NCBI RefSeq assembly: GCF_900182785.1
Contig: NZ_FXTS01000006.1
Coordinates: forward strand, 1 to 64,000
Origin: Oceanospirillum linum
GTDB taxonomy: Bacteria > Pseudomonadota > Gammaproteobacteria > Pseudomonadales > Halomonadaceae
Direction of reading: 5' to 3'
Length of the DNA: 64,000 nucleotides
Shown here: one piece after another, positions 16,296-26,168 of the stretch
Layout of the letters: the number at the start of each line of letters is the position of its first letter
How positions within the stretch are numbered: the first letter of the stretch is position 1
Notes under the pieces: model-generated
What the model was told of the DNA's origin: nothing
The model's database searches: none
The model's input: only the letters and a program-made list of their open reading frames with translations
Made by a program: the position numbers and the translations under genes

Positions 16296-17254
16296 TTGGA
16301 TACTAACCAGTAGCGTAAGCCGGTTGATTTTAGGAAATCTTCTGCATGGGGGCCCTGTAACAGAGCTAAAGTGGCAATCAGGCCGCTCTGTGCACAACTT
16401 GGTGCTGCAACTGTCACTGAGCGAGGGGCATTATCAACTGGCCAGCCGGTTTTAGGATTCAGTACGTGACTGTAACGCACACCGTCTTTCAGTAGAAAAC
16501 GCCGACTGTCTCCGGATGTTGCAAGCCCGCCACCAGAGAGACTGAGCAGAGCGAGTGAGTTCTTTTCCGTGTCCGGCCGCTCAATTGCGACTTTCCAGGA
16601 TTCTTCACTTAAGCGCAGACCACTACAAGCCATATCTCCCCCTAGGTTGACCAGAGCGGAAACTGGGGTTTCATCGGCTTGAGCTTCGGCAAGCATTAAC
16701 CCTAAGGCGCGATCAACGGCATACTCTTTACCGATGCCGCCAAAATCTAACTCCATATCTTCTGGTAAAAGCAGTTCAGCTTTGTCACCGGTTTTACGAT
16801 AGTCCAGCTTAAACCATCCGATCCGGGGTAAAAGTTGGTCAAGGTCTGCCTGAGAAGGAGGCTGGCTTTTGCCATCAAAAGACCAGACGCTCCGTAATAC
16901 GCCAGATGTCAGGTCAAAAAGACCGTCGGAAATCTGCCAGCCCTGGTCTGCAAACGCCAGTAGCCGATAGGTTTCCTCATCAATGTTCTGCCAGCGACCT
17001 GTCTGTTGGTGAATGCGGGTAAAGGTGTTGCTATCCTGATAGCGGCTATATTTTTGCTCAATACGCCAGACTTCGCGAACCGCAATATCTGCCAGATGTT
17101 TGGCAAAACCGATTCTTTCCTCTGGAAGATCAATCAGGAGCTCACAGTCACTGGCCATCGCCTGAAATGTGATCTGGAAAAAACTCTGGCGAAATTCCAA
17201 GTGTGGATTAGGGTGGATAGGATGATAAATAGGCAGCTGTTGCATATGATCCAT
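16292..17254 (-). CDS. apbE: FAD:protein FMN transferase (ApbE family)
   Basis: ApbE enzymes move FMN from FAD onto a Ser/Thr of target proteins within a Dxx[S/T]GA[S/T] motif. I use the ATG at 17254 (MDHMQQLP); a TTG at 17278 is possible. The 320-residue protein has the family elements: an early AMASDCEL segment, the FDLTSGVL region, LDFGGIGKEYAVDRA, ALVNLGGDMACSG, and the C-terminal GVRYSHVLNPKTGWPV with the metal-site region following. Unlike most ApbE proteins it shows no signal peptide or lipobox. In memory-based comparison, signal-less forms are often found near DUF4266/DUF3570 genes. No target gene is adjacent here; see the DUF3570 protein at 5192-6529. It overlaps rlmA by four bases at the 3' ends. 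Confidence 0.93.
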   Translation of the reverse strand: MDHMQQLPIYHPIHPNPHLEFRQSFFQITFQAMASDCELLIDLPEERIGFAKHLADIAVREVWRIEQKYSRYQDSNTFTRIHQQTGRWQNIDEETYRLLAFADQGWQISDGLFDLTSGVLRSVWSFDGKSQPPSQADLDQLLPRIGWFKLDYRKTGDKAELLLPEDMELDFGGIGKEYAVDRALGLMLAEAQADETPVSALVNLGGDMACSGLRLSEESWKVAIERPDTEKNSLALLSLSGGGLATSGDSRRFLLKDGVRYSHVLNPKTGWPVDNAPRSVTVAAPSCAQSGLIATLALLQGPHAEDFLKSTGLRYWLVSN

Positions 17255-17550
17255 TATTCCAAAACGTCCTTTTAGCAATATAGCTTAAGTATGCGGGATA
17301 AGAGAAATATCTGGAATCAAAAAGCAGAGTTAGTCCATATTGGCTGTATTGTTGAATGACTCATTCATGACTCCTGATGAGCAAACTCTGAGTATGAGTT
17401 TCAGCCTGAGCTGGTAGCGAAAATACAATAACGCCGGAGGATGCTAACACAGCCTTTTGTTAAAGAACGCCATGCTGTGTCAGCTTAATGTTGCTCCGGG
17501 TAAGCGGAGGGGTGTTCGTTTTAAAATAATCGTGGGTGACTTTAGACGAT

Positions 17551-20069
17551 TTAATCATCCTGTTTTTTTATGGCATGTTTCGGCTGATGGGTAAGTAAGC
17601 GAATACTATGTCTTAAAGCGGGATCAAACAGGGGGCGGCACTGTACTGAAAACCACTCCAGACTGCTACCAAATGTAAGATGGCCGCCTTCATCACTTTG
17701 TAGGTAGTCCAGTGACAGCAGTAACTCTGCCAGTTGATGGAACAGGGGTTTGTGGAAGTATTCCGGTGCATTCAGGCCGTGCAGAATGGAAAGTCGCTGC
17801 GCCAGTACCTGGCATTCCGTTGTCAGAGCCTCTGTTGTGAAGCTGCCGCTGCCAAAGTGCAATAGCAGCGCGACCATAAGGTAGCCTCGTTCCAGGCTGG
17901 GCTGAATAGGACGTGCCATAAGTGTTAGCAGGGTGCCCTGTTCCTGATATGGACTGACCCGTACCAGATATTTACCGTCGTCAATCAGTAGCTTCTGCTC
18001 GGTAAAGAAATGAATAATGGCATCGATTTGGTGATGAAGATCATCACCCTGCCAGGGAAGATACAGTTCCCGATGAATGAAAGGGTAGAGCGTGCTAAGT
18101 AGCTCATGGAGCTGATTGCGGGTGTACTGGTTTTGTTGGTTAAAGCAGAAAGCCACCAGGGAGGGTAGGGCAAACAGATGCAGTATGTTATTGCGATACC
18201 AGGTCATCAATAGTGCCTGTTGCTCATTAAGCTGCAGCAGGTCGCCATAGGTGTGCGGTAACCGGGTGATAAGCTCCAGCTTCTCAGCCTCTGCAATCAG
18301 GTGTTCGCTGGTTTGGTGATTTACAGGTGCATCGCCTTTGTGCCTCAGTTGATTGTGTAGCTTCTGGCTGAAGTGAATAAAGTGGCTTAGGTTGCTGGAT
18401 TCAAGTGTAAAGCTTGGAGCTGTCAATAACCCTAGGGCACACAGGTTTGCGCCATTCAATGTTGCTGTATTGTTGATGCCGGTAGCGACCTCATGGGACA
18501 GTGCTCGCACGGCAGTAGGGAGCCACTTAGGTTTATCACTGGACTCATAGTTCTCATGCCAACAGGGAGCAACCTGGTCGAGGGTTTTTTTAAGATCAAT
18601 AGGGTCACCAAAAGCGAGGCTGACTTTACCGAAGTGCTCTTTTAGTGTTTTGGCTGCTTTCAGAAGCCCCAGAATCGATTCACCCTTTTTAGCTTTACCA
18701 CGCAGTTCACCCAGGTAGGTTCGCCCTTCAACTACTTTTTCATAGCCAATATACACCGGAATCAGCCGGATCTGCCGATGAGGGTTACGCAGATAACCCT
18801 GAACTGTCATCGATAGCATACCGGGCTTGGGTTGCAGTGTTCTGCCGGTGCGGCTTCGACCACCCTCCACAAAGTATTCCGTGGAATACCCTTTGTTCAG
18901 CAAGAGGAAAAGGTATTCAGAGAATACGGCGGCGTAGAGAGGGTTGTCACGAAAGCTACGGCGGATAAAGAAAGCACCACCGCGACGCAGGAGAGAGCCT
19001 ACAACCGGCAGGTTCAGGTTAATACCGGCAGCGACATGGGGGGCGTCAGGCCATGGTTGTAGAGCGCATAAGAAAGCAGCAGGTAATCCATGTGGCTACG
19101 GTGGCAGGGGACGTAAACCACAGTACTGTGCTTTGCGGTTTCCTGTACCTGCTCAATATTGTGAATCTGCACACCATCATACAGGCGGTTCCAGAGCCAG
19201 CTGAGCAGCACATCAAACATTTTTTGTGTGCTGTAAGAGACATTAGCTACAATTTCATCAGCATACTTCTCTGCTTTATCACGAGCCTTCTGGCTGCTTA
19301 TCTGATGCTCTCCGGGCTGAGTTGCCTCATGAATTGCGGCCTGTATACCCGGGCTGCGTATCAGCTGCCTGATCAGTTGTTTCCGATCCGGAAGTTCAGG
19401 CCCGGTGACACTGATTCGGGTTTGGCGAAAATGTACGCGCAGTAATCGGGCTGTTTTACGTACATGCTGATTGATGAGAGTGGACTTGGGACTGGTGGCG
19501 ATTAACTCCCTGAGGGATACCGGTTCAGCAAAGTGCACCAGTGTATGGCGACCATGGAACAGAATAGCAGCCAGGCGTTGCAGGCTTTGTCGCACAGAGC
19601 CCCTTTGATCAGAGAAACGGTTAAGCCAATGTGTTTCCTGCCCCGGAGCCCGCCCCCAGAAAATAGTGACAGGTATCAGCTGAATGTCATGATCAGGGTT
19701 TTCCAGTAAGTAAGCCATGATGCGAGCCAGTCGTGGCGAAACAGTGTGCTCTGCAACCCCTTTCAGGCCGTAATAGTGGTTATGCAGCGCAATATAGGAA
19801 ACGGGCTCTTCCGGCTGTTCGCTGGCCTGCTCTGACCAGGGGAGTTTGTAGTGGCGTGTTATGTGGCTCAGCAGCAGGCGATCAGAGAGGCTCTTATTTC
19901 CCAAAGCATAGAAATAAGAATCGTTATTATTATCTGCCTGAGGTAAATTACGGTGGAAGCTAATACGAACGAACAGCAGCATCAGGCGCTCGGTCAGCAC
20001 CATCAGTATTCTGGCAAGACGGTTTATCAGGCGGTCTGCTCGTTGTTTGATGCGAGCCGGGTAAATCAT
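17551..20069 (-). pseudogene. plsB: Glycerol-3-phosphate acyltransferase PlsB, split by a -1 frameshift
   Basis: PlsB attaches the first acyl chain to glycerol-3-phosphate in phospholipid synthesis. The N-terminal half (20069 down to 19014) includes the catalytic HRSHMD motif in VPCHRSHMDYLLLSY and ends out of frame. The C-terminal half continues in another frame (18903 down to 17551) with the conserved EGGRSRTGRTL block. The break is in a run of six G on the plus strand (19038-19043). One more base would restore the expected LTPPHVAAGINLNLP, which is conserved in E. coli PlsB. The reconstituted protein would be about 839 residues, close to the usual 800-830. The cause may be a sequencing error in the homopolymer, a real mutation, or slippage. 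The start at ATG 20069 has AGGAAG nine bases upstream; ATG 20078 is an alternative. Confidence 0.9.
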
Positions 20070-20278
20070 AGTTGGCATCTTCCTGTTGTTATTCTGTGAT
20101 ATGTGCCCTGTAGCGTGTTGTGCTGATACCGCCACCTAGCTTAAACAGATTATAACTGATTAGGCGCACCAAGCTTGAATTGGAGATACAAAGTTTGTTT
20201 TCGGGCTATGGGGCGGCTTTTCAATATTTGCTACTCATTACATGAAGTAGCCCACCCGGATTAAATGGGAGTTTTGAC

Positions 20279-22138
20279 TTGAAATCTGAGTCGATCAAAA
20301 CAGATAACACCGTTGAATTATGTACGATGTCTGATGACAGTGCCGGCTCTCTTATGCAGCAGGAGATTACTCCGCAATCCCTTTGGCAGGTCATCAGGCA
20401 ACATAAAAAATCCCTGATATTGGCGAACCTGATCGCGATTGCAGCGACGTTATTCAGTGTACCTTTACCGCTTTTGATCCCTCTGCTTGTGGATGAGGTA
20501 TTACTCAACCAGCCCGGGCAGATTACAGCAACGATTAATGATCTTTTGCCCCAGGACTGGCAGTTGCCTGCGGCTTATATTGTTGTGGTTCTTGTGGCGA
20601 CGGTTTTGATGCGTGCAGCGGCCTTGGTGCTGAATGTTTGGCAGACCCGTCAATTCACTCTGATCTCAAAAGAGATTGTGTTTATGCTGCGAAAGCGCCT
20701 GCTGGGCCATCTGCAGCGGATCTCTATGTCAGAATATGAGCATCTTGGAGCCGGTTCTGTGGCCTCTCATCTGGTGACGGACGTTGACACGATTGACCGC
20801 TTCATCAGTAGCTCTGTCAGTCGCTTTGTAGTGGCTTTTCTTTCACTGATAGGTGCCGCAGTGATTCTTTTCTGGATGCACTGGCAGCTGGCGCTTTTTA
20901 TTTTACTGCTTAACCCGGTTGTGGTTTGGGTAACTATGCGGCTGGGAAAACATGTGAAGCGACTGAAGAAGACACAAAATACCGCCTTTGAAGCCTTCCA
21001 GTCAGCTTTGGGAGAAACGTTAGATGTTGTGCAGCAACTGAGAAGCAGTAATCGTGAAGAACATTACATCAAGCGCCTGGTACGCAAGGCGTTTGATGTT
21101 AAAGAGCACTCCGCCAACTTTGAATGGAAAAGCGATGCTGTCAGCCGGTTGAGTTTTCTGGTCTTTCTTTTTGGTTTCGATATATTCCGCGCACTTTCGA
21201 TGCTAATGGTGCTTTATTCGGATCTTTCAGTTGGGCAAATGCTGGCAGTATTTGGGTATCTTTGGTTTATGATGGGCCCGGTACAGGAGGTATTGGGGAT
21301 TCAGTATGCCTGGTTTGCTGCCAAAGCGGCTACTGGCCGTCTTAATGATTTGTTGAAGTTGCAGCAGGAGCCTGACTACCCTGAAGTGAATGACCCTTTT
21401 TCCGGCAAGGTAACAACCGGTATTAGTATTAGAGACCTGCATCTGAGGTATGGCGATAATGAGCCTGTGCTTCGGGGCGTGAATCTTGATATTCATCCCG
21501 GTGAAAAGGTTGCTTTGGTAGGGACCAGTGGTGGTGGGAAGTCAACATTGGTACAGGCTCTTCTGGGGTTGTATCAGCCTGAGTCCGGTCAGGTATTTTA
21601 CGATGATGCCCCTATTGAGACTATTGGGCTGTTGCCGGTACGCAATCATGTCGCGACGGTGTTGCAACACCCAGCCATGTTTAATGGCACGGTCAGAGAT
21701 AATCTTACACTGGGGCGTGAACAATCCGATCAGAAGCTTTGGCAGGCACTGGAGATCGCTCAGCTGAAATCCTTTGTTGAGCAACTGGAGGGTGGGCTGG
21801 ATACCTTGGTTGGACAGAAAGGGTTACGTCTATCCGGGGGACAGAAACAACGATTGGCAATTGCCCGTATGATACTGACTGATCCGAAAGTGGTGATCCT
21901 GGATGAGGCTACCTCAGCATTGGATACGGAAACCGAGGCCCGTCTGCATGAGGCTATGGCGGCGTTTCTGAAGGAGCGCACCACACTTATTATCGCCCAC
22001 CGGTTAAGCGCAGTGAAGCAAGCAGACCGGGTTTATGTCTTTGATGATGGGAGAATCATTGAGGAGGGGCGTCATGATGAGCTGCTGAAACAGCAAGGGG
22101 TCTACCATAAGCTTTATGGCCAGCGTCAGCAGCATTGA
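20279..22138 (+). CDS. ABC transporter, fused membrane and ATPase domains (MsbA-like)
   Basis: This exporter half-molecule of 619 residues has a membrane domain with about six segments (residues 50-330) and a C-terminal ATPase. The ATPase carries Walker A (VGTSGGGKST), the signature LSGGQKQRLAIARM, Walker B (VVILDEATSALD) and a late His switch in LIIAHRLS. The start is TTG at 20279, with GGGAG seven bases upstream; ATG at 20327 is an alternative without a visible ribosome site. It is a lipid/peptide-exporter type by domain order, but the substrate cannot be read from sequence. It stands alone with its own terminator. Confidence 0.9.
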   Translation: MKSESIKTDNTVELCTMSDDSAGSLMQQEITPQSLWQVIRQHKKSLILANLIAIAATLFSVPLPLLIPLLVDEVLLNQPGQITATINDLLPQDWQLPAAYIVVVLVATVLMRAAALVLNVWQTRQFTLISKEIVFMLRKRLLGHLQRISMSEYEHLGAGSVASHLVTDVDTIDRFISSSVSRFVVAFLSLIGAAVILFWMHWQLALFILLLNPVVVWVTMRLGKHVKRLKKTQNTAFEAFQSALGETLDVVQQLRSSNREEHYIKRLVRKAFDVKEHSANFEWKSDAVSRLSFLVFLFGFDIFRALSMLMVLYSDLSVGQMLAVFGYLWFMMGPVQEVLGIQYAWFAAKAATGRLNDLLKLQQEPDYPEVNDPFSGKVTTGISIRDLHLRYGDNEPVLRGVNLDIHPGEKVALVGTSGGGKSTLVQALLGLYQPESGQVFYDDAPIETIGLLPVRNHVATVLQHPAMFNGTVRDNLTLGREQSDQKLWQALEIAQLKSFVEQLEGGLDTLVGQKGLRLSGGQKQRLAIARMILTDPKVVILDEATSALDTETEARLHEAMAAFLKERTTLIIAHRLSAVKQADRVYVFDDGRIIEEGRHDELLKQQGVYHKLYGQRQQH

Positions 22139-22173
22139 TCAGGGTGGGTGGCTGATACAAAAATAGGTGACAG

Positions 22174-22208
22174 AAAAGAGCAGAGGTAATGAGGCCTCGC
22201 TCTTTTTT
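22174..22208 (+). terminator. Terminator after the ABC exporter gene
   Basis: AAAAGAGC (22174-22181) pairs with GCTCTTTT (22199-22206), with an inner GAGG/CCTC pairing, and runs into T. It lies 35 bases after the stop. Confidence 0.75.
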
Positions 22209-22244
22209 GTGCGTTGTTAAAGGCTCAATCTGAGACCGGCCGGT

Positions 22245-22949
22245 TTATTTACGCTTACCGCTGCGGCGGTTTTTCCCTTGACCGCCTTTGCCATTGCCGC
22301 TTTTACCCGCGCTGCCCTTTGCACCCTTTTTGCCAGGAAAAGAGGAAGGCTTTTCTGCTGGTGCGTGGAACAGCAGATAGAGGTCCACCAGAATTTCTGG
22401 TAGCTGAGCTGCTAAACGGTTCGTCGTGTCCAGGTCGGCAACAATATCGTCAAGTTCCTCATCCGGGAACAGACAGGAGATTGCCATAAAGGGCAGCAGC
22501 AGTTCTGCGGCATCCTGTTCATGCTGCCCAAACCATACTTCCTCGCGCATCATGACAGCCTCAACAAAACCGGCGCACCATGCACTGATTTCGCTATCAT
22601 CCAGTACTTCGTCTTGCTCCAGCTCCGGCTCAAAAGGCAGCTCGATGGTTTGGCCACGGTACAGTACAGTACGGGTATGTTCCAGCATGCTTTCCAGCCA
22701 GCCGATGACGGTTTCTTCGTTAAATGCTCCGGAGTCTGAGCTGGAGAACTTTGGCATGCCGTTAAACGCAACCGGTAGCCACTCACCGGTTGGGACCGGG
22801 TCTGGGCATACCGCCAGCGCTACCATAAAACCATGCAGGCCGATAATGTCCAGTGCTTCAGGGTCAACCTGATCTGATTCCAGAAAATCATACAGCTGAT
22901 CCAGGGTAGCATCATCGATAACGGCTACTGGGATAGACTCTTCTTTCAT
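22245..22949 (-). CDS. UPF0149 family protein (YecA/YgfB-like)
   Basis: This 234-residue acidic cytoplasmic protein has the UPF0149 fold signatures: LDIIGLHGFMVALAVCPDPV, then EISAWCAGFVEAVM and LPFMAISCLF. About the last 35 residues are a strongly basic, low-complexity Gly/Lys/Ser tail (GKKGAKGS onward), where some YecA proteins carry a zinc-binding SEC-C motif instead. The family function is unsettled. It is a single gene on the minus strand. Confidence 0.88.
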   Translation of the reverse strand: MKEESIPVAVIDDATLDQLYDFLESDQVDPEALDIIGLHGFMVALAVCPDPVPTGEWLPVAFNGMPKFSSSDSGAFNEETVIGWLESMLEHTRTVLYRGQTIELPFEPELEQDEVLDDSEISAWCAGFVEAVMMREEVWFGQHEQDAAELLLPFMAISCLFPDEELDDIVADLDTTNRLAAQLPEILVDLYLLFHAPAEKPSSFPGKKGAKGSAGKSGNGKGGQGKNRRSGKRK

Positions 22950-23137
22950 AACTACCTCTGAACTGGGAGGTCCGGTAAAAAGCTTCTGCGTAAAATATAG
23001 AGCTCAGACCCAGGACCATTAAATGACGCCCATTGTACCAATGTCATAGATGACCGCTAGCAGGCAATTGAGATTTTATCGACAAGCTGCGACCATTTTA
23101 TGTTTCTTCAGAAAATAGCTATGGCCAAGGATACTGT

Positions 23138-23716
23138 GTGCAAGCAGAAATATTATTGAAAAAACACTCTCGGGCATTGCCGGTATGCCCCGACCCAGGA
23201 GATAAAGTTCAGGCGGAAGTTGCGCTGCGTTTTGGTCTGATCTATTGGATGGAAAAGGTGGAAACCTACTTCGGGAAAACTTATCCGTTGCCAGAGCTGG
23301 ACCTGAGCCTGAGAGGAAAGTGTGCCGGACAGGCTTATCTTCAGCTCTGGAAGCTCAGATTCAATTTAGCCCTTATGTCAGAAAACTATCAGGATTTTAT
23401 GCTCAATGTAGTACCGCATGAGTTGGCGCACTTGGTTGCTTTTCGTGAGTTTGGACATCGGATTAAACCCCATGGACGGGAGTGGCAGGCTGTTATGGAG
23501 CAGGTATTAGGAGTCCCTGCTAAAACAACCCATCAATATGATGTGACTAAAACTGCGAAACAGAATTATATCTATCACTGTGGTTGTCCTGGGCGGGCCC
23601 ATGGGTTGACGATTCGTCGTCACAATAAAATTGCTCAGGGAATCAAGTATTTATGCCGTACTTGCCGGAAAGAGCTGACCTTTAAAGAAGAAAGGAAGCC
23701 GGAAAGCAACGCCTGA
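23138..23716 (+). CDS. SprT-like zinc metalloprotease family protein
   Basis: The start is GTG at 23138, with AAGGA seven bases upstream. The 192-residue protein has the zinc-protease motif HELAH (VVPHELAHLVAF), and a further histidine lies in KPHGREW. The C-terminus carries a zinc ribbon: YHCGCPGRAHG and YLCRTCRKELTF. This is the SprT/SprT-like layout; the bacterial family's physiological role is unclear. No operon partners. Confidence 0.9.
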   Translation: MQAEILLKKHSRALPVCPDPGDKVQAEVALRFGLIYWMEKVETYFGKTYPLPELDLSLRGKCAGQAYLQLWKLRFNLALMSENYQDFMLNVVPHELAHLVAFREFGHRIKPHGREWQAVMEQVLGVPAKTTHQYDVTKTAKQNYIYHCGCPGRAHGLTIRRHNKIAQGIKYLCRTCRKELTFKEERKPESNA

Positions 23717-24056
23717 AACTTATCGAGCCCATTTGTACGGGCCGTTATCACGGCCAGCTTTGCCCTTTCAAGCAGATGACTTTATGACCCGAAAGTCGAA
23801 TGAAAGCTTGTTGTGCACCTGCGAGAAAATGAAACCGGAAATGGCTATATGGTCACAAAAGAAAAATACATTTATAAGTAGTTGATTTTTAAGGAAAAAA
23901 TAGTGCTACCAAGGTCTAATGTTTTCACGTCTCTCAGCCCAGTATAACTTTGCATCGAATATGTATTCCGGGTGGGGTTATTTTTTTAAACCTCCGCATC
24001 ATAAAAATAAAGCGCCCGGAACTTCTTTTCTTCACAGGCACAGAGGCAGGATTTAG
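23717..24056. other. Intergenic region upstream of acs
   Basis: This 340-bp stretch contains no gene that I can support. It is AT-rich after 23850. The likely acs promoter is TATAAC at 23943-23948, and the motif CTACCAAGGTCTAATG at 23906-23921 lies about -41.5 from the predicted start (see findings). Nothing else stands out. Confidence 0.5.
23906..23948 (+). promoter_or_regulatory. Candidate acs promoter and activator site
   Basis: TATAAC at 23943-23948 is a possible -10 element with no good -35. A partly palindromic motif, TACC-AA-GGTC within 23906-23921, is centred near -41.5, the usual place for an activator at a weak-35 promoter. A regulator of the CrbR type, encoded immediately downstream of acs, is the natural candidate. 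This is inference. Confidence 0.4.
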
Positions 24057-26006
24057 ATGAGCGAACAACAAAAAGTGTACCCAGTTCCAGCAGACGTGGC
24101 TTCAAATGCTTTGATCAATAAGGCGAAGTATGAAGAGATGTATAAACAGTCTGTTGAACAGCCAGATGCATTCTGGGCTGAACACGGTCAGCGCATTGAC
24201 TGGATGAAGCCTTTCAGCAAAGTTAAGAATGTAAGCTTTGATACTCACAATGTTGATATCAACTGGTTTGAAGATGGTACCCTGAATGCCAGCGCTAACT
24301 GTCTGGATCGCCACCTGGAAACCCGCGGTGATCAGGTTGCTATTATCTGGGAGGGTGACAACCCTGAGCAATCTGAGAATATTACTTATCGTGACTTGTA
24401 CACCCGTGTATGTAAGTTCTCGAACGCACTGAAAAGTCAGGGTGTTCGTAAAGGGGATGTGGTGACTATCTATATGCCTATGATCCCCGAGGCGGCTGTT
24501 GCGATGCTGGCCTGTGCCCGTATCGGTGCCGTTCACTCCGTTGTATTTGGTGGCTTCTCCCCCGATGCAATTGCCGGGCGTATCATTAACTCTGACTCCC
24601 GTATTGTGATCACTGCTGATCAGGGGCGTCGGGGTGGTAAAGCGGTTCCTCTGAAAGAAAATGTGGATGAAGCGCTGACTAACCCACAAGTTAAGACCGT
24701 TGAAAAAGTCGTTGTGGTGCAATGCACCGGCGGCGATATTGCATGGCATGATCACCGGGATGTCTGGTATCACGACATCTATGAAGGGGCTTCTGATATT
24801 TGTCCTCCGGAGGAGATGGGGGCAGAAGATCCTCTGTTTATTCTGTACACCTCCGGCTCCACCGGTGCGCCTAAAGGCCTCAAGCATACGACCGGTGGTT
24901 ACATGGTCTGCGCATCCATGACTCACCAATATATCTTTGATTACAAAGAGGGTGATGTTTACTGGTGTACCGCTGATGTAGGCTGGATTACAGGTCATAG
25001 TTATATTGTTTACGGCCCACTTGCGAATGGTGCGACCACGCTGATGTTTGAAGGCGTGCCTTCATATCCATCTCACAGCCGCTTTGGTGATGTGGTTGAT
25101 AAACACAACGTCAATATTTTATACACGGCACCGACTGCAGTTCGTGCATTAATGGCCCAGGGCGATGACGTTATGGGCGATAGTAAGCGTGATTCTTTAC
25201 GTCTGCTGGGTTCTGTGGGTGAGCCTATTAACCCTGAAGCCTGGGAGTGGTATCACAAAAATATCGGTAACGGTAACTGCCCAATTGTTGATACCTGGTG
25301 GCAGACCGAAACCGGTGGGATTCTGATCTCTCCTCTGCCGGGAGCAACGGATTTGAAACCGGGCTCTGCAACACTGCCGTTCTTTGGTGTTCAGCCTGCG
25401 TTGGTTGATGGTCAGGGAACTGAGCTGGAAGGCGCGACAGAGGGTGGTTTGATTCTCCAGGATAGCTGGCCGGGTCAGGCTCGTACTATCTGGGGTGATC
25501 ATGAACGTTTCGTTCAGACTTATTTCAGCACTTATCCTGGTACATATTTTACTGGTGATGGCGCACGCCGTGATGAAGATGGTTATTTCTGGATTACCGG
25601 CCGTGTTGATGATGTTCTGAATGTATCCGGTCACCGTATGGGCACGGCTGAAATTGAAAGTGCTATGGTCGCACACAAAGATGTTGCCGAGGCTGCTGTT
25701 GTGGGCTATCCCCATGAGATTAAAGGTCAGGGTATCTACATTTACATTACATTGAATGATGGTGTTGATGAGTCTGAAGATCTGCGTAAAGAGCTGGTGA
25801 AATGGGTTCGTAAAGAGATCGGCCCAATTGCGACTCCTGATCTGATTCAGTTCTCCGATGGCCTGCCTAAAACACGTTCCGGCAAGATTATGCGCCGTAT
25901 TCTGCGCAAGATTGCTGCGAATGAGTGTGATGGCTTAGGGGATACCTCAACGCTGGCTGATCCAGGTGTTGTCGATAATCTGATTGAGTCCCGCCTGAAC
26001 CGTTAA
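24057..26006 (+). CDS. acs: Acetyl-CoA synthetase
   Basis: Acs activates acetate via acetyl-AMP to acetyl-CoA in the cytoplasm, the high-affinity route for acetate use. Its 649 residues are the full family length. Landmarks include the P-loop-like YTSGSTGAPKGLKH, the adenylate-binding WWQTETGG, and the C-terminal KTRSGKIMRRIL with the acetylatable lysine. It is followed by its own terminator and then crbR, crbS and two symporter pairs, so the locus couples acetate activation with sensing and uptake. The predicted promoter is described separately. Confidence 0.98.
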   Translation: MSEQQKVYPVPADVASNALINKAKYEEMYKQSVEQPDAFWAEHGQRIDWMKPFSKVKNVSFDTHNVDINWFEDGTLNASANCLDRHLETRGDQVAIIWEGDNPEQSENITYRDLYTRVCKFSNALKSQGVRKGDVVTIYMPMIPEAAVAMLACARIGAVHSVVFGGFSPDAIAGRIINSDSRIVITADQGRRGGKAVPLKENVDEALTNPQVKTVEKVVVVQCTGGDIAWHDHRDVWYHDIYEGASDICPPEEMGAEDPLFILYTSGSTGAPKGLKHTTGGYMVCASMTHQYIFDYKEGDVYWCTADVGWITGHSYIVYGPLANGATTLMFEGVPSYPSHSRFGDVVDKHNVNILYTAPTAVRALMAQGDDVMGDSKRDSLRLLGSVGEPINPEAWEWYHKNIGNGNCPIVDTWWQTETGGILISPLPGATDLKPGSATLPFFGVQPALVDGQGTELEGATEGGLILQDSWPGQARTIWGDHERFVQTYFSTYPGTYFTGDGARRDEDGYFWITGRVDDVLNVSGHRMGTAEIESAMVAHKDVAEAAVVGYPHEIKGQGIYIYITLNDGVDESEDLRKELVKWVRKEIGPIATPDLIQFSDGLPKTRSGKIMRRILRKIAANECDGLGDTSTLADPGVVDNLIESRLNR

Positions 26007-26046
26007 TCGCTTCGATTCACGACTTTTGTAGGCGAAAAGACGAAAA

Positions 26047-26080
26047 GCTCCCGTGTGATTAGCACATGGGAGTTTTTTTT
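26047..26080 (+). terminator. Terminator after acs
   Basis: CTCCCGTGTG (26049-26058) pairs with CACATGGGAG (26063-26072), with one G-T pair and a short loop, and a run of nine T follows. Confidence 0.85.
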
Positions 26081-26168
26081 TGCAGGCAAAAGTGTCAACA
26101 ATAAGGTATTATTGATCAGCAAATAAGAGTGAAAAAATATAAGATTAGCAGGGAGTTGGAGGAGATTA

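Noticed and set aside
24102..24998. A 298-codon open frame antisense to acs, and another of 172 codons at 25197-25715
   Set aside because: Same reason: mirror of acs codon bias, with no family features.
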